In this document: positions 60,371-64,000 of the stretch, piece after piece
Position numbering within the stretch: position 1 is the first letter of the stretch
How the letters are laid out: each line of letters opens with the position of its first letter
Assembly: GCF_000987835.1 (NCBI RefSeq)
Contig: NZ_CP011308.1
Coordinates: 310,001-374,000 of the forward strand
Length of the DNA: 64,000 nt
DNA from: Sulfurovum lithotrophicum
GTDB lineage: Bacteria > Campylobacterota > Campylobacteria > Campylobacterales > Sulfurovaceae
Direction of reading: 5' to 3'
Position numbers and translations under genes: made by a program
The notes under the pieces: generated by a model
The model's input: the letters and a program-made list of their open reading frames with translations, nothing else
What the model was told of the DNA's origin: nothing
Databases searched by the model: none

Positions 60371-60594
60371 TATTGAAACTGATCATTTTTGCGATCGCCG
60401 GTATATTTATCTATAAACTTTTGGGCGGAAAACTGCCGACAGTACCAAAGCCGAAAAGCAAGGAACAGAAAAAACTCGATGAGGATACGCTGGTGGAATG
60501 CAGTAAATGCGATACCTATGTGACAATGAAGGAGTGCATTATAATACATGGCAAATACTATTGTGATGAGTGTGCAAAGGAGGAAATGAGATGA
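60367..60594 (+). CDS. PP0621-family small protein
   Basis: 75 aa. One N-terminal membrane segment ([20 protein letters not shown]) is followed by a Pro/Lys linker and a zinc-finger-like C-terminal part with two Cys pairs, CSKCDTY and CDEC. The form matches PP0621-type proteins, which have no assigned function. It overlaps rsmG upstream and the next gene downstream by four bases each, forming one tight operon. Confidence 0.8.
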   Translation: MILKLIIFAIAGIFIYKLLGGKLPTVPKPKSKEQKKLDEDTLVECSKCDTYVTMKECIIIHGKYYCDECAKEEMR

Positions 60595-60971
60595 TCATTA
60601 TAGGGCATCCGTGGATTGAAAGCAGTCGTTTTCGAAAAGTATTTTCCAAAGATGATATAGAGCAGAGTAAATCAGAAGAAATCGTTCTGCTTGAACCGCT
60701 GGTCGATTCGGTAGAACTTGCCAAGTATTGTCAAAGCAATGATATCCCCTATGCGATTACTGTGAACAGTCTGAATGAGGCATTGTTTGCCAATGCGTTG
60801 GATGCGAGTTTTATGATATGCAAAGAGGAAGAAGCTCTGCTGATCCAGCCGATAGCTGAGAAGTACCTTTTCGATACGAAAGTACTGGTACTTATCCATG
60901 AGGAAAAAGAGATCGTCAAGATAGCCCGGTCGGGGATAGATGGTGTAATCTTTGTTGAAGCGATCTGCTGA
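60591..60971 (+). CDS. Conserved hypothetical protein
   Basis: 126 aa from the ATG at 60591, which has GGAGGAAAT upstream; a start at 60570 lies inside the previous gene. No membrane segment is visible. Residues [20 protein letters not shown] and EEEALLIQPIAEKYLFDTKV look like an alpha/beta domain. Similar small proteins stand between PP0621-like and rhomboid genes in Campylobacterota, but I do not recognise a function. Confidence 0.7.
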   Translation: MIIIGHPWIESSRFRKVFSKDDIEQSKSEEIVLLEPLVDSVELAKYCQSNDIPYAITVNSLNEALFANALDASFMICKEEEALLIQPIAEKYLFDTKVLVLIHEEKEIVKIARSGIDGVIFVEAIC

Positions 60972-60985
60972 TCCCTTTGAATCGT

Positions 60986-61663
60986 ATGAAAGAATTTTCA
61001 CGCTATAAGGTTACCTATAGCATTATTGCCATTAACAGTGTTATTTATCTTTTGTCTGCGCTCTTCAGCGGCAGTATCGTCGATATGGATATGCATGTCC
61101 TGGTCGATATGGGTGCGCTCTATGGCCCGTTGACTGTGCTGAAAGGAGAATGGTGGCGTCTTTTTACCGCGATGTTCCTGCATGGCGGCATGACGCATAT
61201 TCTGATGAATATGGTCTCACTTTACATCATAGGACGGGGTATGGAGATGTACTTCGATACAAAATCCTACCTGAGTATCTATCTTTTTTCCGGGCTTCTT
61301 GGTGGGCTGGTATCTCTTTATATCCATCCTGCGAGTGTGGGGATCGGGGCATCGGGTGCTATTTTCGGTGTATTTGGCGCACTGGCCGGTTTTTTCATTG
61401 CTCACAGAAAGCATCTCGGGGAACATACAAAAGCATTTATGAAAGAGTTCACTGTGATCATCGTGATCAACCTGGTGATAGGCTTTTCCATTCCGAACGT
61501 GGATGTCAGTGCCCACGTAGCTGGTACGATCGTAGGGTTCATAGGCGGCTATCTGCTCTCCAAAGATCCGAAGTTCATTGGGATATACAGCGGGTTGATG
61601 GTTTTGCTCATGCTTGCGATCATGGCGTACCTGCCGACAATGTATGTACAGACATTTACTTAA
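60986..61663 (+). CDS. Rhomboid-family intramembrane serine protease
   Basis: 225 aa from the ATG at 60986; a TTG at 60977 is an alternative. Six membrane segments are visible. The catalytic Ser lies in GIGASGAIFGVFGA near residue 117 and the His in VDVSAHVAGTIVG near 170. The L1-loop motif GEWWRLFTAMFLHGGMTHIL is kept with its conserved WR and HxxxxHxxxN pattern. It cleaves membrane proteins within the bilayer. Its end overlaps the lipoprotein gene by 20 bases. Confidence 0.93.
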   Translation: MKEFSRYKVTYSIIAINSVIYLLSALFSGSIVDMDMHVLVDMGALYGPLTVLKGEWWRLFTAMFLHGGMTHILMNMVSLYIIGRGMEMYFDTKSYLSIYLFSGLLGGLVSLYIHPASVGIGASGAIFGVFGALAGFFIAHRKHLGEHTKAFMKEFTVIIVINLVIGFSIPNVDVSAHVAGTIVGFIGGYLLSKDPKFIGIYSGLMVLLMLAIMAYLPTMYVQTFT

Positions 61664-62189
61664 GTTTTTTTTCATCCTCTTTCTTTTGACAGGATGTACG
61701 GTCAAACCGGTACCCCTAAAAGATACCGAAGTAAAAAGACTCTCCATAATGCTTCAGCAAATGGATAGGAGCATTGAAGCAAAAATGGCAGATCGGCTCT
61801 CGAAAGATCTCTTTATTCAAACAGCACAGCTCACCAGAAAATTTGATCTTACCTCACCGCCATGGCTGCACAATACACTGGTAAATACAGGTTTTCGTCA
61901 AAAGGGTCTGTGTTACGACTGGAGCGATGCGCTGTATATTTATATGATCAAACAGGCGTATCCTGACTTCAGCTTTCATCTTGGCGGTGCCAATATAGGC
62001 CGGTACTGGAGTGAACACAATGTTCTGGTCATTACGGCTAAAGGCAAACCGTTCGATACGGGGATCGTCATAGATCCGTGGAGAAATTCAGGGAAGCTTT
62101 ATTTCTCCAAAGTAAAAGATGATGTACAATATAAATGGAAAGAGCGTAAAGACAGATGTATATCAAAAAGGAAAAAAGATGACCGATGA
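61644..62189 (+). CDS. Putative lipoprotein of unknown function
   Basis: 181 aa from the ATG at 61644, within the end of the rhomboid gene. The N-terminus MYRHLLKFFFILFLLTGC carries a lipobox (LLTGC), so it is predicted to be modified by Lgt. The body has TSPPWLHNTLVNTGFRQKGLCYDWSDALY and ends in a very basic tail (KERKDRCISKRKKD). The RGLCYDW-like stretch is reminiscent of a cysteine-peptidase-like fold, but I do not assign activity. Confidence 0.75.
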   Translation: MYRHLLKFFFILFLLTGCTVKPVPLKDTEVKRLSIMLQQMDRSIEAKMADRLSKDLFIQTAQLTRKFDLTSPPWLHNTLVNTGFRQKGLCYDWSDALYIYMIKQAYPDFSFHLGGANIGRYWSEHNVLVITAKGKPFDTGIVIDPWRNSGKLYFSKVKDDVQYKWKERKDRCISKRKKDDR

Positions 62190-62279
62190 CGAACGTGCCC
62201 GGTACGGAAGAGATAAAAGCCAAACTCTTCACGCCAAAAGCGGTGAGTTTTCCTTCGGAGTTTTTAAAACAACAATGAT

Positions 62280-63248
62280 CTACAGCGGAAGATAGACTTT
62301 GTCTATCAGTTCCTCATATTCGCTTGTTGCATCTGAATCCAGAGTAATACCCCCGCCGCTTTTGTAGAAGAGTCTGTTGTTCTCTTTTTCGATGAAACGT
62401 ATCATGACCCCGGAACGCAGGGATTCACCATCAAAAATACCGAATACACCGGTATAGAACCCGCGCTCATAGTTTTCAATATCACTAATGATCTCAACCG
62501 TGGACTTTTTCGGGGTACCGGTAATGGAGCCGGCTGGAAGGATACTTGAAAGTAGTGTGCCGAGATCATCTCTCCAGTTTTCAGGGAGTGTTGCGGTGAT
62601 CTTGGAACTGACCTGAAACAGCTCTTTCTTTCCTGCTTTGATCCTGTCAACATAACGGAACTTCTCTACCTTGACATTAATTCCGATAATCCCGAGGTCG
62701 TTACGCATCAGATCGACGATCATGATATGCTCCGCCATCTCTTTCTCATCGTTCAGGATACGGTGTTCCGCATCGGGTATATCGGCATCTATTGTTCCTT
62801 TCATCGGGTAAGTGGCGATGGTGTTTCCTTCTGTTTCTACGAACATTTCGGGAGAGAAGCAGATAAACTCATCTTTGAAATAGAGCTTGAATTTTGCTCT
62901 GGCATAAGTAAAGATCTCCTTGAGAGTGAAACTGCTTTCGATGGGTGTTCTAAAGGTAAGGTTCAGCAGATAGGTATTGCCCGAACGTATCTCTTCGAGT
63001 ATTTTTTCCATACTGTTCCTATAGATGGGAAAATCGACGGGTATTTTTGAAAAGGTAAATGCCTCAGTTCTTTTTTTGACCGGGTAGTTCCGCCAGTCCT
63101 GCAGTTTGTAGAATATATCGCTCTCAAGTGTTTCGAGAGGCTGGGCGAAGATCTTTGTTTTATCGTAGGAGATGATGAAGAGGAATGGGGTGCGGTTTTG
63201 ACCTAATTGATTGATTTGGGAAAAACCGTCTTTTGAATTCAGCCACAC
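62280..63248 (-). CDS. pabB: Aminodeoxychorismate synthase component I
   Basis: 322 aa from a GTG at 63248. Only the chorismate-binding domain is present: GNTYLLNLTFRTPIES, ICFSPEMFVETEGNTIATYPMKGT, VKVEKFRYVDRIKAG and LPAGSITGTPKKSTVEII, ending with GGGITLDSDATSEY. It converts chorismate with glutamine-derived ammonia to aminodeoxychorismate for folate. The PIPGTP-like sequence (MKGT) separates it from anthranilate synthase TrpE. pyrB is upstream on the same strand. Confidence 0.9.
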   Translation of the reverse strand: MWLNSKDGFSQINQLGQNRTPFLFIISYDKTKIFAQPLETLESDIFYKLQDWRNYPVKKRTEAFTFSKIPVDFPIYRNSMEKILEEIRSGNTYLLNLTFRTPIESSFTLKEIFTYARAKFKLYFKDEFICFSPEMFVETEGNTIATYPMKGTIDADIPDAEHRILNDEKEMAEHIMIVDLMRNDLGIIGINVKVEKFRYVDRIKAGKKELFQVSSKITATLPENWRDDLGTLLSSILPAGSITGTPKKSTVEIISDIENYERGFYTGVFGIFDGESLRSGVMIRFIEKENNRLFYKSGGGITLDSDATSEYEELIDKVYLPL

Positions 63249-63306
63249 TTCTTCGTTCCCCTATTGTTATTTTCTACTTTTTAAACGCTACGCTTAACAC
63301 TCAACG

Positions 63307-64000
63307 CTAATTATTGCTGTCCAACATCAATAATTTCAGGATTGCCATTCGCATGTATACACCGTTCTTTACCTGTGTGAGTACTTTGCATCTGGGGTCT
63401 TCAAGCATTTCGTCGGAAATGTCGATGTTTCTCATGACGGGTCCGGGGTGGAGAATGAGGATGTTTCTTTCACCGAGGCGTTCTTTGGTGATGCAGTAGT
63501 GTCTGGCATATTCGCCATAGTCATCAAATATTGGTGAGGCATGACGTTCAAGCTGTGCTCGCAAACTCATAATAACATCGATCTTGTCCAGTACATCTTC
63601 AAGGTTCTCATATTGCGGCAGGTCACTTTGGGGCATGAAGGGTTTGGGTGCGACCAGGATGATGTTCATTCCCATACGTCTCAGCAGGCGGATACCCGAA
63701 CTTGCCACCCTTGAGCTAACGATGTCCCCTACAATGGCGATGGTTTTTCCCTCTATATTTCCGTCAAAATGTTCCATCAGTGTGAAAAGATCGAGCAGTG
63801 CCTGGGTAGGATGGGCATAATTCCCCGCACCGGCATTGATGACTGAAGTCATCTGCATGTCGGCAAGAATGCTCGGAGCCTCATTCTCTTCATGGCGGAT
63901 GATGACACCGTCGGGCTCCATGGCACAAAGGTTGGCAAAGGTGTCTTCAAGAGATTCCCCTTTTTTGGTCGAACTTCTGCTGGGGTCAAGATGCACCACA
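63307..64000 (-). CDS. pyrB: Aspartate carbamoyltransferase catalytic subunit, partial (N-terminus beyond window)
   Basis: 231 codons are seen and the N-terminal quarter, with its first carbamoyl-phosphate motif, lies off the right edge. Visible family features are the SSTKKGES region, INAGAGNYAHPTQALLDLFT, GDIVSSRVASSG and the C-terminal LHPGPVMRNIDIS. It begins pyrimidine synthesis. The frame is intact where it can be read. It lies 58 bp upstream of pabB and is on the same strand. Confidence 0.95.
   Translation of the reverse strand, partial: VVHLDPSRSSTKKGESLEDTFANLCAMEPDGVIIRHEENEAPSILADMQMTSVINAGAGNYAHPTQALLDLFTLMEHFDGNIEGKTIAIVGDIVSSRVASSGIRLLRRMGMNIILVAPKPFMPQSDLPQYENLEDVLDKIDVIMSLRAQLERHASPIFDDYGEYARHYCITKERLGERNILILHPGPVMRNIDISDEMLEDPRCKVLTQVKNGVYMRMAILKLLMLDSNN

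Noticed and set aside
62186-62278. 30-codon open frame after the lipoprotein gene (a second frame from 62179 overlaps it)
   Set aside because: Two short frames compete in the same 90 bp and neither has a recognisable product. The upstream GGAAAAAAG could serve either or none.
1-64000. CRISPR arrays, tRNA and rRNA genes
   Set aside because: No regularly spaced direct repeats and no cloverleaf-like T-loop sequence outside tmRNA were seen by reading. A tRNAscan or CRISPR search could still find something missed.

Overview
The window looks like a chromosomal segment of a Campylobacterota (Epsilonproteobacteria) bacterium, most like Sulfurovum or a relative. The grounds are the gene set and order (yihY-glcD-pgbA_N-M23 peptidase as in Campylobacter, an ArsRS-like pair, an M23 protease of the Csd3/Pgp3 type, a stand-alone short ComEC, HQWRQPL-type histidine kinases) and a tmRNA whose tag ends in ...YAVA. 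No rRNA, tRNA or CRISPR array was seen.

Layout. 1-3.1 kb: a secreted protein of unknown function, running off the left edge, behind a c-di-GMP-I (GEMM) riboswitch and a nine-G tract; a ZapB/ZapA-like pair; a membrane protein with a degenerate GGDEF domain. 2.7-5 kb: four paralogous type IV pilin-like genes, one divergent from the other three. 5-19.7 kb: housekeeping genes (priA, ispG, dnaB, comEC, yihY, glcD, pgbA_N-like, M23 peptidase, Nudix, truncated haemoglobin, aguB/aguA for putrescine, alr), then ubiB and a phasin-like gene.

21.7-27.5 kb: an AT-rich genomic island integrated at the 3' end of ssrA (tmRNA), bounded by imperfect direct repeats of the ssrA end. It carries a Fic protein, an IS3-family element with a 4-bp target duplication that has cut what looks like an antitoxin gene, and a three-gene operon (nuclease-like protein, 77-aa middle protein, DUF2326-like coiled-coil ATPase) that fits the predicted ABC-three-component (ABC-3C) conflict systems. 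This is the best candidate for a poorly described system here.

28-49 kb: a molybdate regulon (modE-modA-mop-modB-modC), a pair of 2-hydroxyacyl-CoA dehydratase-activase-like proteins of unknown substrate, lgt, trpA, panB, ruvB, an AI-2E-type exporter, an ArsRS-like two-component system, an Fe-S oxidoreductase subunit, hemN, argF, hemB and ribA. 50-58.5 kb: a minus-strand signalling cluster (LuxR-type regulator, FIST sensor, hybrid kinase, HPt protein, REC-kinase-REC, PAS kinase) ending in a decayed second HPt copy. 59-64 kb: DsbC-like protein, rsmG, small conserved proteins, rhomboid, lipoprotein, pabB and pyrB (cut by the right edge).

The intergenic spaces are peppered with palindromic GTAGGGTG...CACCCTAC elements, at least nine loci. 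One lies in frame inside priA and another supplies the priA stop codon.
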